64,000 nucleotides of DNA from G965198795 sp965198795. GTDB lineage: Bacteria > Pseudomonadota > Alphaproteobacteria > Rhodospirillales > Casp-alpha2. The notes below the pieces were generated by a model, which saw only the letters and a program-made list of their open reading frames with translations, made no database searches and was not told the DNA's origin. The translations under genes and the position numbers were made by a program. Positions 26,585 to 35,154 of the stretch are shown here, in pieces (position 1 is the stretch's first letter; each line of letters begins with the position of its first letter). The DNA lies in assembly GCA_965198795.1 (NCBI GenBank), contig OZ240674.1, positions 2,108,001 through 2,172,000 on the forward strand. Reading direction: 5' to 3'.

Positions 26585-26695
26585 TGAGGGCGCGGGAATG
26601 ACGGGAAACATTCAGGGGCGTTCACCATGACATTGCGGCCCCCTTCTCCGGTTGGCGCCTTGAATGACGGATCAAACCCGCATTTACTGATTGCG

Positions 26696-27238
26696 TCACG
26701 AAATGCTGTTTTCCAACTGCCTGAGCCACTCAAGCCGGGCCTTGACGGCGATGATTTCCTGACCCAGCCAGCCCGTGACATGACCCGGGTCCGCGCCGAA
26801 GCGGGCTTGCAGGTCGGTCAAACGCGTCAGTTCCCGTTCCGACGACTCAGCCAGGATATCCAACTGATCCAATTGCTCATCTGTGCTCAAGAGATGCAGG
26901 AAGCGGAACTTGAGCGCCAAGATCAGCTTGTTCATGTCGTTCGACTGGGCGCGGACAGGCGCGGTCAGCAGGGTCATCATTTCCCTGCGGCCCCGGTCTG
27001 TCATGGACAGAATCGCGTCGTCCTCCAGTCCCTTGCCGTCAATGGCTTCCACCAGGCGTTCGTATTTCAAAAGCTCGATGGATGAGCCAAGCACGTCGAG
27101 GGAAGGGCCCAGGATGCCGGTAATGAACTGCCGGAGTTCCGTCGCCAGAGCGCCGTACCGCAAATCACACTCGGCCAACAGGCCAAGCGCGCAAAGCCGG
27201 GTGGCTTCTTTCGGCGTTAGGGTATTATCGGCGTACAT
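26696..27238 (-). CDS. PadR-like winged-helix protein (putative regulator)
   Basis: 180 residues. The N-terminal ~85 residues look like a winged helix of the PadR type: TRLCALGLLAECDLRYGALATELRQFI, then SSIELLKYERLVEAIDG and the wing LSMTDRGRREMMTLL. The C-terminal ~90 residues are helical (KFRFLHLLSTDEQLDQLDIL), like the dimerisation helices of PadR proteins. It stands alone on the minus strand between the liu region and the lipoprotein gene, so a target is not evident. The assignment rests on pattern only. Confidence 0.5.
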   Translation of the reverse strand: MYADNTLTPKEATRLCALGLLAECDLRYGALATELRQFITGILGPSLDVLGSSIELLKYERLVEAIDGKGLEDDAILSMTDRGRREMMTLLTAPVRAQSNDMNKLILALKFRFLHLLSTDEQLDQLDILAESSERELTRLTDLQARFGADPGHVTGWLGQEIIAVKARLEWLRQLENSIS

Positions 27239-27394
27239 GATCGAACCTTGACGTTAACCCTGGAATTCTAGCATCCGGTCGTTAACATACGCCTTTCCAG
27301 GCGCCGGAACAATGGCCCGGAAGAGTTCATTGATCGGATCCGAAAAAGCGCCACGCCGGAACCGGGCGCGTTGCCGTTCCTTGGGGACTTTAGA

Positions 27395-27985
27395 ATGCTC
27401 CACCAATCTCGTTTCGCTTCGTTCGCCCTGATGGTTTTTATCTTGAGCGGCTGCATTCCGGCGTCGAGGATATCACTGTCAGACGCGGGAATGGACGCGG
27501 TGGACCGGAAACTGCTGGGTGTCTGGGAATGGCGGGAAGGCGATGAGCGGCCAAACCATGTCTATGTGGCGGACAACGGCGAGGGCGAGATGGTTATGAC
27601 CCTGATCTCTTTGACCGGAAATAACTCAGAGGTGCGTTTTTCCGCCGCCCTGGCGCGCAAAGCCGATGTCGGCGGGCACCGCTTTCTCAGCCTGCGGCCG
27701 GTTATCGAAATCAAAAACAACCGCCGCAAGCAAGCGGATGACAAGCAGGGAAAACATTGGCTTCTCATTCGCTATGCGATCTCGGATGACGGAAAAACCG
27801 TGGAGTTCCGCGCACCGCATATCCGGGCCGTGAGGCGCGCCGTTCGTGACAGAGACCTGACGAGCGAGGGCGGGGGAAAGACGGTCGTTCTGACGTCGGA
27901 CCGGGAAACCTTGAAGGCTTATTTCGCCGAACTCCGCGACGATCAGTTCCAGCCGCCCGTTACATACGGGAAAATCAGCCGGTAG
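27395..27985 (+). CDS. Hypothetical lipoprotein
   Basis: 196 residues from the ATG at 27395. The signal peptide ends in a lipobox FILSGC (Cys near residue 20). The mature part is beta-rich: KLLGVWEWREGDERPNHVYVADNGEGEMVMTL suggests a small lipocalin-like or immunity-like barrel, but no family is recognised. Its last ~100 bases and the DNA after it are repeated at 32544-32762 beyond the nap operon, where the TAG stop is changed to CAG. It is therefore the intact original of a partly duplicated locus. Confidence 0.7.
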   Translation: MLHQSRFASFALMVFILSGCIPASRISLSDAGMDAVDRKLLGVWEWREGDERPNHVYVADNGEGEMVMTLISLTGNNSEVRFSAALARKADVGGHRFLSLRPVIEIKNNRRKQADDKQGKHWLLIRYAISDDGKTVEFRAPHIRAVRRAVRDRDLTSEGGGKTVVLTSDRETLKAYFAELRDDQFQPPVTYGKISR

Positions 27986-28100
27986 AGCGCTCATCCACGG
28001 GCGTCGTCCAATCGACGTGGGCCGCCGTTTTCGCGAACGCCATTATTTCATCTTTCCCATTATTTCATCTTTCATGGTCCGCGATTTGTCGGTCGGTGCT
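27882..28100. repeat. 219-bp direct repeat flanking the nap operon, left copy
   Basis: It contains the last 35 codons of the lipoprotein gene plus 115 bp of downstream DNA, including two ccattatttcatcttt motifs in tandem. The right copy is 32544-32762, offset exactly 4662 bp. There are about 12 substitutions and no indels by eye (about 94% identity). Direct orientation and position on both sides of nap are unusual. Confidence 0.9.
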
Positions 28101-28296
28101 AGGCTCGAACCTTACCGGTCATCAACGCGTGGAACCCCATGCGACAGCGGAAAATACGGCTTCAGCCGATCAAGACGCGCATCGCCTAGCCAGTGGGCAT
28201 CACTCATCGCGCACCTTCCTCAAATATGTGAAAGTCACACTGGACGACAATAATATATGGCGATCATCAATAAGTCCCGAGCCTGATTTCCGAAAT

Positions 28297-28310
28297 TTGA
28301 CCTAAATCAA
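28297..28310 (+). promoter_or_regulatory. FNR/CRP-type operator upstream of nap
   Basis: TTGAC-ctaa-ATCAA matches the FNR box TTGAT-N4-ATCAA with one mismatch. It lies 60 bp before napE. A possible -10 (gataat, 28325-28330) follows. An FNR-like anaerobic regulator would be the expected activator; a Crp/DNR-type protein is also possible. The remainder of 28101-28369 shows no gene. Confidence 0.65.
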
Positions 28311-28369
28311 TTACGCTCGGGTATGATAATGTTACCTGTTTCCAACCAATCAAATTCGGAAAGGGCCAC

Positions 28370-28531
28370 ATGTCGGAACAGTCACCATTATCGGAACGTT
28401 CACACGAACTGAAACTCTTCCTGTTTTTAACGGTTTTTTTGGCGCCAATCCTCTCCGTGGCCATCGTTGGGAGCTACGGACTGATGATCTGGCTGAGTCA
28501 GATTGTCCTTGGACCTCCTAGTGTTTCTTAG
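28370..28531 (+). CDS. napE: Periplasmic nitrate reductase, NapE component
   Basis: A 53-residue ORF. The N-terminus is hydrophilic (SPLSERSHELKLFLFL). A single membrane helix of ~25 residues (about 16-45) follows, with the family-typical core LAPILSVAIVGSYGLMIWLSQ. NapE is a small inner-membrane protein of unknown function found with nap genes in Paracoccus and Rhodobacter. First gene of napEDABC; napD starts 20 bp downstream. Confidence 0.88.
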   Translation: MSEQSPLSERSHELKLFLFLTVFLAPILSVAIVGSYGLMIWLSQIVLGPPSVS

Positions 28532-28551
28532 ACAATGGATGAGTGTGAGTC

Positions 28552-28869
28552 ATGAAAATTGATGGATTCCATTCGGAAGGCGTCACCCGTCGAGGGTTGT
28601 TTGAGCGTGCCTTGGCGCCCAAAACGCACCATATCGCCAGTCTTTATATCCAGGCCTGGCCAGATCGTGTTCCCGTTCTCCTGCGGTTATTGGACCAGAT
28701 GCCCGGCGTCGATGCGCACGAAACAGAGTCGCCCGGAAAGATATTGCTGGTTGTTGAAACGACCAGCGACGCCCGGTTGATGGACACGTTCACTCAGGTT
28801 GAAAGCGCCGACGGGGTGGTTTCCGTATCGCTGGTCTACCACGGAACGGAGGACTCCGATCATGTCTGA
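28552..28869 (+). CDS. napD: NapD, chaperone binding the NapA Tat signal
   Basis: 105 residues. The NapD core HHIASLYIQAWPDRVPVLLRLLDQMPGVDAHETES lies at about 25-60, followed by GKILLVVETTSDARLMDTFTQVESADGVVSVSLVYHG, a ferredoxin-like fold. It binds the twin-arginine signal of NapA and delays export until the cofactors are in place. The N-terminal ~22 residues, including SEGVTRRGLFERAL, extend beyond the usual core and themselves resemble a Tat-type RR motif. It overlaps the napA start by 8 bp. Confidence 0.9.
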   Translation: MKIDGFHSEGVTRRGLFERALAPKTHHIASLYIQAWPDRVPVLLRLLDQMPGVDAHETESPGKILLVVETTSDARLMDTFTQVESADGVVSVSLVYHGTEDSDHV

Positions 28870-31375
28870 TGGCGTTTGCAATAAAGGGTTAACCCGTCGT
28901 GAGGCCATGAAGGCGAGCGCATTGGCCGCCGCCGCCGCCGCCGCCGGTGTGGCGACACCCGCTGCGGCGACCAATCTTGTCACCGGTGAGGACGCATCAT
29001 TGACGTGGTCCAAGGCGCCCTGCCGGTTCTGCGGTACGGGGTGTAGCGTGATGGTGGCGACCCGAGACGACAGAGTCGTGGCGACCCACGGAGATGTGGA
29101 GTCCGAAGTCAATAAAGGCCTTAACTGTATCAAGGGATATTTCCTGTCCAAAATCATGTACGGCAGCGACCGATTGACGCAACCCCTGCTGCGCATGAAA
29201 AACGGCGAGTACGACAAAAACGGAGACTTTGAACCCGTCTCCTGGGATACGGCCTTCGATGTCATGGCCGAAAAGTTCAAGGCCGCCCTGAAAGAACACG
29301 GTCCGACGTCCGTCGGCATGTTCGGCTCGGGACAATGGACGGTCTGGGAAGGATATGCCGCCTCCAAGCTGATGAAGGCCGGGTTCCGCTCCAACAATCT
29401 GGAGCCAAATGCCCGGCATTGCATGGCATCCGCCGTCGGAGCCTTCATACGGGCCTTTGGCATTGATGAACCCATGGGTTGTTATGACGATTTTGAAAAC
29501 GCCGACGCCTTCGTGTTGTGGGGCTCGAACATGGCGGAAATGCATCCCATTTTGTGGACGCGGGTGACCGATCGGCGATTGAATCACAAACATGTCAAAG
29601 TTGCGGTGCTTTCAACCTACAAGCATCGGTCCTTCGATTTGGCGGATATGCCCATGGTGTTCAATCCGCAAACGGATCTGGCGATCCTGAACTTTATCGC
29701 CAAGCACATCATCGAAACAAAGCGGGTGCATCACGGATTTGTCGAAAAACATGTGAACTTCCGCCGTGGCAACACGGATATTGGCTATGGCTTGCGCCCT
29801 GAACACCCGCTGCAGCAAAAAGCCAGGAACGCCGACAAGGCGGGCGGTTCCGAACCCATGAGCTTCGACGAATTCGCGGCTTTTGTTGCGGATTATGATG
29901 TTGAGTATGTGTCGAAACTGTCCGGTGTGCCCGAGGAACAACTGATCGCGCTGGCAGAACTCTATGCCGATCCGAACACCAAGGTTATGTCGCTTTGGAC
30001 CATGGGTTTTAATCAGCACACGCGTGGCGTCTGGTGCAATAACCTGATTTACAACATTCACTTGCTGACGGGGAAAATTGCGGAACCGGGCAACAGCCCG
30101 TTTTCGCTGACCGGTCAGCCTTCGGCTTGTGGCACGGCGCGCGAAGTCGGCACGTTCGCGCACCGGCTGCCCGCGGACATGGTGGTCAACAAACCGGAGC
30201 ACCGGGCGTTCGCGGAAAAAGTCTGGCGGCTTCCCGAAGGAACCATCCCCGGCAAACCCGGTTTTCACGCCGTTCTTCATAACCGGAAACTCAAGGACGG
30301 AGAAATCAAGGCGTACTGGGTACAGGTGAACAACAATGTCCAGGCGGCGCCCAATCTGAATGAGGAAACTCTACCCGGTTATCGCAACCCGGAAGCCTTT
30401 ATTGTTGTATCGGACGCATATCCGACGATAACGGCACAGGCCGCCGATCTGATTCTGCCCACGGCCATGTGGGTTGAAAAGGAAGGAGCCTACGGGAACG
30501 CCGAACGCCGCACACAGTTCTGGCATGAGCTGGTTCCGGCGCCGGGTGAGTCGAAATCCGATCTTTGGCAGCTTGTTGAATTTTCCAAGCGCTTCAAAGT
30601 GGAAGATGTCTGGCCGGAAGACCTGCTGGCCAAGGCGCCGGAGTATCGGGGCAAGACCCTTTATGACGTCTTGTTCCACAACGGAGTTGTGAACAAATAC
30701 CCGTTAAGTGAAACCAGCCCGGATTACGGCAACCATGAATCTCGGGCCTTCGGATTTTATCTCCAGAAGGGCCTGTTTGAAGAGTATGCCATTTTCGGGC
30801 GTGGTCACGGTCATGACCTGGCTGATTTCGACACCTACCACGATAGACGCGGTCTGCGCTGGCCGGTGGTTGATGGCAAGGAAACCCTGTGGCGGTACCG
30901 GGAAGGTAGCGATCCCTATGTCGAGGCGGGTTCGGCGCTCCAGTTCTATGGAAAGTCCGACAACAAGGCGATCGCATTTGCCCTGCCGTATGAACCGGCG
31001 CCCGAAGAGCCAGATGACGAATACGATCTCTGGCTCTGTACGGGGCGCGTTCTCGAACACTGGCATTCCGGGTCCATGACCCAGCGCGTGCCGGAACTCT
31101 ACAAGTCCTATCCCGACGCCAAGGTTTATATGCATCCGGACGACGCCACTGACCGAGGCTTGCGAAGAGGATCCGAGGTTCGCGTGGTTTCCCGGCGCGG
31201 CGAGATTGTTACCCGTGTGGAAACACGCGGTAGAAACCGGCCTCCCAAAGGTCTTGTTTTCGTTCCCTGGTTCGACGCCAGCCAGTTGATCAACAAGGTC
31301 ACGCTGGACGCGACCGACCCGCTATCGAAACAAACGGATTTCAAAAAATGTGCGGTAAAAATATTAGCTTCCTGA
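28862..31375 (+). CDS. napA: Periplasmic nitrate reductase, catalytic subunit
   Basis: 837 residues from the ATG at 28862, overlapping napD. The Tat signal TRREAMKAS is at residues 11-19, followed by a run of Ala. The [4Fe-4S] ligands are Cys54, Cys57, Cys61 and Cys89, and Lys91 follows in the NCIKG motif. The molybdenum-ligating Cys187 is in NARHCMAS. The C-terminal domain has CTGRVLEHWHSGSMTQRVPEL near residue 725 and ends DPLSKQTDFKKCAVKI. The length is normal. It reduces nitrate to nitrite in the periplasm without conserving energy directly, taking electrons from NapB/NapC. Confidence 0.97.
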   Translation: MSDGVCNKGLTRREAMKASALAAAAAAAGVATPAAATNLVTGEDASLTWSKAPCRFCGTGCSVMVATRDDRVVATHGDVESEVNKGLNCIKGYFLSKIMYGSDRLTQPLLRMKNGEYDKNGDFEPVSWDTAFDVMAEKFKAALKEHGPTSVGMFGSGQWTVWEGYAASKLMKAGFRSNNLEPNARHCMASAVGAFIRAFGIDEPMGCYDDFENADAFVLWGSNMAEMHPILWTRVTDRRLNHKHVKVAVLSTYKHRSFDLADMPMVFNPQTDLAILNFIAKHIIETKRVHHGFVEKHVNFRRGNTDIGYGLRPEHPLQQKARNADKAGGSEPMSFDEFAAFVADYDVEYVSKLSGVPEEQLIALAELYADPNTKVMSLWTMGFNQHTRGVWCNNLIYNIHLLTGKIAEPGNSPFSLTGQPSACGTAREVGTFAHRLPADMVVNKPEHRAFAEKVWRLPEGTIPGKPGFHAVLHNRKLKDGEIKAYWVQVNNNVQAAPNLNEETLPGYRNPEAFIVVSDAYPTITAQAADLILPTAMWVEKEGAYGNAERRTQFWHELVPAPGESKSDLWQLVEFSKRFKVEDVWPEDLLAKAPEYRGKTLYDVLFHNGVVNKYPLSETSPDYGNHESRAFGFYLQKGLFEEYAIFGRGHGHDLADFDTYHDRRGLRWPVVDGKETLWRYREGSDPYVEAGSALQFYGKSDNKAIAFALPYEPAPEEPDDEYDLWLCTGRVLEHWHSGSMTQRVPELYKSYPDAKVYMHPDDATDRGLRRGSEVRVVSRRGEIVTRVETRGRNRPPKGLVFVPWFDASQLINKVTLDATDPLSKQTDFKKCAVKILAS

Positions 31376-31830
31376 TAAAGACGGGATGTATCGCCGTCTT
31401 TGTCTCGGCCCTTCTGTCGGGACCGGGCGCTCGATCATCCGCGTTCGCGCAAGACGACATTGCAACCTTGCGGGGACTTGATATTGTTTCGGAACCACCA
31501 GCCCCCAAAATTGCCAAGGAATCGGCTCTGGAACAACGGGAGGTCAGAAATTACCCCGAACAACCGCCGGTCATTCCGCATTCCATACGAGGCTATCAGA
31601 TTGATCTGAACAGTAATAAATGTCTGAGCTGTCATAGCCGGACAGCGGTCGCGGAGTCGGGCGCCCCGATGGTTAGCGTCACCCATTTCATGGATCGCGA
31701 CGGCCAGGTGCTGTCGGCTGTGACGTCGCGGCGGTATTTCTGCAATCAGTGCCACGTTCCCCAGTTTGAGGTGACGCCGCTGGTGAAAAACACTTTCGTC
31801 GACGCCGCGACCGTAACGGCACAGGAATAA
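31348..31830 (+). CDS. napB: Periplasmic nitrate reductase, dihaem cytochrome subunit
   Basis: 160 residues. A Sec signal probably ends AFAQDD near residue 34. Two c-type haem motifs are present, CLSCH near residue 92 and CNQCH near residue 131. The distal ligand His region HSIRGYQID precedes the first and VTHFMDRDG lies between. It carries electrons from NapC to NapA. The start lies inside the napA end (28-bp overlap). Confidence 0.95.
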   Translation: MCGKNISFLIKTGCIAVFVSALLSGPGARSSAFAQDDIATLRGLDIVSEPPAPKIAKESALEQREVRNYPEQPPVIPHSIRGYQIDLNSNKCLSCHSRTAVAESGAPMVSVTHFMDRDGQVLSAVTSRRYFCNQCHVPQFEVTPLVKNTFVDAATVTAQE

Positions 31831-31849
31831 GACGGAGAGGGCGAGGATT

Positions 31850-32446
31850 GTGGGTCTGATTGGACGAATCAAGAAAATATGGACTGATCTCAACCGCCCT
31901 AGCCGTCATTTTTCCTTGGGGTTCCTCACGGTGGGCGGATTCATCGCCGGCGTCTTTTTCTGGGGCGGTTTCAACACCACGCTGGAACTGACGAACACCG
32001 AAGCGTTCTGTATCAGTTGCCACGAGATGAAAAACAACGTCTTTGTGGAACTGCAATCGACCATCCACTACACCAATCGTTCCGGGGTGCGGGCCACCTG
32101 TCCTGATTGCCATGTTCCTCATGACTGGACGGACAAGATTGCCCGAAAGATGCAGGCGTCAAAAGAGGTTTGGGGAAAGATTTTCGGCACCATCCGTACA
32201 AGGGAGAAATTCCAAGCCAAACGCCTGGAACTCGCCAGTCACGAATGGGCGCGGTTAAAAGCCAATGACTCGCTCGAATGCCGGAACTGCCACAATTTCG
32301 AATACATGGATATCACGCTTCAGGGCGACAGGGCGGCGGAACAACACCAGCGGTTCCTGGCTAGCGGCGAAAAAACCTGTATTGATTGTCATAAAGGAAT
32401 CGCCCACGAACTTCCCGATATGGCGGGTATTGAGGGCTGGAACTGA
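31850..32446 (+). CDS. napC: NapC/NirT-family tetrahaem quinol dehydrogenase
   Basis: 198 residues from a GTG at 31850 with gcgagg just upstream. A single N-terminal membrane anchor (about 22-42) is followed by four haem motifs: CISCH (54-58), CPDCH, CRNCH and CIDCH. NapC oxidises quinol in the inner membrane and feeds NapB. This closes the napEDABC operon; napF, napG and napH are absent, so the system is the quinol-to-NapC type as in Paracoccus and Rhodobacter. Confidence 0.95.
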   Translation: MGLIGRIKKIWTDLNRPSRHFSLGFLTVGGFIAGVFFWGGFNTTLELTNTEAFCISCHEMKNNVFVELQSTIHYTNRSGVRATCPDCHVPHDWTDKIARKMQASKEVWGKIFGTIRTREKFQAKRLELASHEWARLKANDSLECRNCHNFEYMDITLQGDRAAEQHQRFLASGEKTCIDCHKGIAHELPDMAGIEGWN

Positions 32447-32543
32447 TCGTGGTTACGCGCTTGCGGTTTTGTCCATATTAGGTCGCCAAAACTACGTCTA
32501 ATTCACTGATGCCGTCGGCTGTGCGTCGTCAGGGTTAGATCTG

Positions 32544-32762
32544 CGGTCGTGCTGACGTCGGACCGGGAAACATTGAAGGCTTATTTCGCCGAACTCCGCG
32601 ACGATCAGTTCCAGCCGCCCGTTACATACGGGAAAATAAGCCGGCAGGGCGCTCATCCACGGGCGTCGTCCAATCGACGTGGGCCGCTGTTTTCGCGAAC
32701 GCCATTATTTCATCTTTCCCATTATTTCATCTTTCATGGCCCGCGACTCGTCAATCGGTACT
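32544..32762. repeat. 219-bp direct repeat flanking the nap operon, right copy
   Basis: The counterpart of 27882-28100. It carries a 5'-truncated copy of the lipoprotein gene's last 35 codons. The stop TAG has become CAG and no start or signal peptide is present, so it is a gene remnant. The rest of 32447-32815 contains nothing recognisable apart from this copy. The minus-strand aminotransferase gene ends 54 bp downstream. Confidence 0.9.
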
Positions 32763-32815
32763 TGGTTTTTCGGTCGAGCCTTCGGAGCCTGAAAAATCAG
32801 AAAAATTCTCACACC

Positions 32816-34213
32816 CTATCCAAGAAGTCCCTCCGCCTTGACCCAATCGGCGGCTTCGTCAAACGCCGCCGCGAGGCGCTCGACGATTTGATCCACATCG
32901 TTTTCTTCCGCGATCAGGGGCGGGCAGACGGCGATGGAGTCGCCGATCGCCCGGATGACCAGACCCCGCTCGTAGGCCATATCCTGAAGCCGCGCGCCGA
33001 CGCCGGATTTCGGATCGAAGGATTCCTTGGTTTCCTTGTTCCGCACCAGCTCAATGGCGCCGAACATGCCCAGGCCGCGCACCTCGCCGGCCAGCGGATG
33101 GTCGCTCAAGGCGCGGATGCCGGCTTGCAGTTTCGGGCCGACCCGCTGGACGTGACCGACCAGGTCGCGCTCTTCCATGATGGTGAGCGTCTCGATGGCG
33201 ACGGCGGCGGCGACAGGGTGTCCGGCATAGGTGGAGCCATGACCGAACACGCCCCACTTTTCGGACTCCTCGACCAGATCCCGGTAGATCCCGTCCGTGA
33301 TCATCAGCGCGGACATGGGCACGTAGCCGGACGTGAGCGCCTTCGCCGCCGTCAGCATGTCGGGCTTCATCCCCATGGTCTGGCTGCCCCAGAAATTGCC
33401 CGTGCGCCCAAAGCCGCAAATCACTTCATCAGCAAGTAGAAGCACATCGTATTTCTTCAAAACCGCCTGGATTTTTTCATAATAGGTGGCGGGCGGAATG
33501 ATGACGCCGCCGGCCCCCATGACCGGCTCTGCGAACATGGCCGCGACGGTGTCCGGGCCTTCGTCCAGGATCAGCCGTTCCAATTCTTCCGCGCAGCGGG
33601 TCGCGAACCGCTCTTCCGTCTCGCCTTCATTGCCGAAGCGATAGTGGTGCGGACAGGAGGTATGAAGGACGCCCGCGATGGGCAGATCGAAATCATTATG
33701 CAGGTGCGGCAGGCCCGTCAGGCTAGCGCCCGCGACCGTGACGCCGTGATAGCCCTTGACGCGTGAGATGATCTTTTTCTTTTCAGGCCGGCCGCGGGCG
33801 TTATTGACGTACCAGACCAGCTTCACGGCCAGATCGATGGCCTCCGACCCCGAATTCGCGAACAGCACTTTGGACATGGGCGCCGGCGCGCGCTCGATGA
33901 GCATTTCGGTCAGATCGATGGTGATGTCCGGCGTTTTATGAGCGAAGCAATGGTAATTCGGCAGTTTGCGCATCTGCTCGGAGGCCGCTTGAATCAGGCG
34001 GTCTTCGCCAAAACCCAGGGAGACGGCCCAAAGTCCGGCCATGGCCTCGATATATTCCTTGCCTCCGTCATCGTAGATGCGGCAACCCGACCCCCTGCTG
34101 ACAATTTGCGGCCCCCGCGTTTCGTGCTTATGAAGGTTGGTATAGCCGTGAACGTGATATGCGATGTCCCGGCTGGCCGGTGAATTGCCCATGTTCGGAG
34201 TGACTTTGTTCAT
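32816..34213 (-). CDS. Class III PLP-dependent aminotransferase (omega-amino acid:pyruvate type)
   Basis: 465 residues from the ATG at 34213 (ctggag ~9 nt upstream on the minus strand; other in-frame ATGs lie upstream and at 34192). Signatures are FANSGSEAIDLAVKL near residue 115, the cofactor Asp in LLLADEVICGFGRTGNFW near residue 255 and the Schiff-base Lys in TAAKALTSGYVPMSA near residue 285. GHGSTYAGHPVAAA follows. Members transfer amino groups from beta-alanine, GABA, taurine or diamines to pyruvate. The exact donor is not decidable. It is transcribed towards the nap repeat. Confidence 0.88.
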   Translation of the reverse strand: MNKVTPNMGNSPASRDIAYHVHGYTNLHKHETRGPQIVSRGSGCRIYDDGGKEYIEAMAGLWAVSLGFGEDRLIQAASEQMRKLPNYHCFAHKTPDITIDLTEMLIERAPAPMSKVLFANSGSEAIDLAVKLVWYVNNARGRPEKKKIISRVKGYHGVTVAGASLTGLPHLHNDFDLPIAGVLHTSCPHHYRFGNEGETEERFATRCAEELERLILDEGPDTVAAMFAEPVMGAGGVIIPPATYYEKIQAVLKKYDVLLLADEVICGFGRTGNFWGSQTMGMKPDMLTAAKALTSGYVPMSALMITDGIYRDLVEESEKWGVFGHGSTYAGHPVAAAVAIETLTIMEERDLVGHVQRVGPKLQAGIRALSDHPLAGEVRGLGMFGAIELVRNKETKESFDPKSGVGARLQDMAYERGLVIRAIGDSIAVCPPLIAEENDVDQIVERLAAAFDEAADWVKAEGLLG

Positions 34214-34321
34214 GATGAGTCTCCAGAGGCCGGGTGTGTTCCCGATTGAGGGCATAGTGCGCCAAGGGAATCCTCAAGGCAATGGCCACCGATCAAGGCT
34301 TGATCATGGCGATCCTTCTCC

Positions 34322-35029
34322 CTAAAGCGTGCCGCGGCCTCCATGGGCGGCGGACCAACCGACCGGGTCGTTGAGGAACGCCTCGACTTCGGCCAAGGCG
34401 TCTTCCGAAAAGTCCCCGCCGTTCCTGGCTTCTCGCAGAATGTCATGCCATGTGGCGATATAGCGCAGCGTGACGCCTTCTTTCTCCAATCCTTCCAGGG
34501 CGCCTTGGAAAATTCCGTAGAAAAACACCACAAACGCATCCGTGACCTCGGCGCCGGCAGCGCGAAGCGCGTTGACGAAGTTGAGCTTCGATCCTCCATC
34601 GGTCGCCAAGTCCTCGACCAGCAGGACCTTGGCGCCTTCCCTTAAGGCGCCCTCGATTTGCGCGTCCCGGCCGAAGCCCTTGGGCTGTTTGCGCACGTAC
34701 AGCATGGGCAAACCGGTCAGTTCTGAAATCCAGGCGGCGTAGGGAATGCCCGCCGTCTCGCCGCCGGCGACCATCTTAACGCCGTCCAGCGCGCCGGTTT
34801 CTCTCAACATCTGGACTCCCAGCTCCATAATGCGGCGGCGTTCCTCAATAAAGGAGATCACCCAGCGGCAGTCGATGTAAACCGGCGACGCCCAGCCGGC
34901 GGTAAATCTGTAAGGGTCTTGCGGACGAAAATTGACGGCTTTGATATCAAGCAGAAAACGGGCGGTCTCCAACCCGGCGGCGCCGCCGGAAGGCGGAGAG
35001 GCGGCGCCGGTGGCGATGGTGCTTGGCAT
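34322..35029 (-). CDS. pyrE: Orotate phosphoribosyltransferase
   Basis: 235 residues from the ATG at 35029 (agagga upstream on the minus strand). The PRPP-binding motif VLLVEDLATDGGSKLNFVNALRAAG lies near residue 130. Also visible are the flexible loop region LYVRKQPKGFG near residue 110, MVAGGETAGIPYAAW and FRPQDPYRFTAGWASPVYIDCR at the N-terminal substrate site. The C-terminal ~60 residues extend beyond E. coli-type PyrE, as in other alphaproteobacterial forms. It makes OMP from orotate and PRPP in pyrimidine synthesis. Confidence 0.92.
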   Translation of the reverse strand: MPSTIATGAASPPSGGAAGLETARFLLDIKAVNFRPQDPYRFTAGWASPVYIDCRWVISFIEERRRIMELGVQMLRETGALDGVKMVAGGETAGIPYAAWISELTGLPMLYVRKQPKGFGRDAQIEGALREGAKVLLVEDLATDGGSKLNFVNALRAAGAEVTDAFVVFFYGIFQGALEGLEKEGVTLRYIATWHDILREARNGGDFSEDALAEVEAFLNDPVGWSAAHGGRGTL

Positions 35030-35154
35030 GGATGAAGTCCTCTTAGTAAACTCTGGCCTTCTCAACGGGCGAAAACAGCCGGCCGCGTTTTTTCTAAGCG
35101 GTCTGGACCGCCTCCGCAATTCCAACCAGCAAAGAAAGCCGGGGACATCCGCTC

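Noticed and set aside
32549..33439. Plus-strand 296-codon ORF
   Set aside because: It starts in the right nap-flanking repeat (gene remnant) and continues antisense to the aminotransferase gene; no protein-like features of its own.
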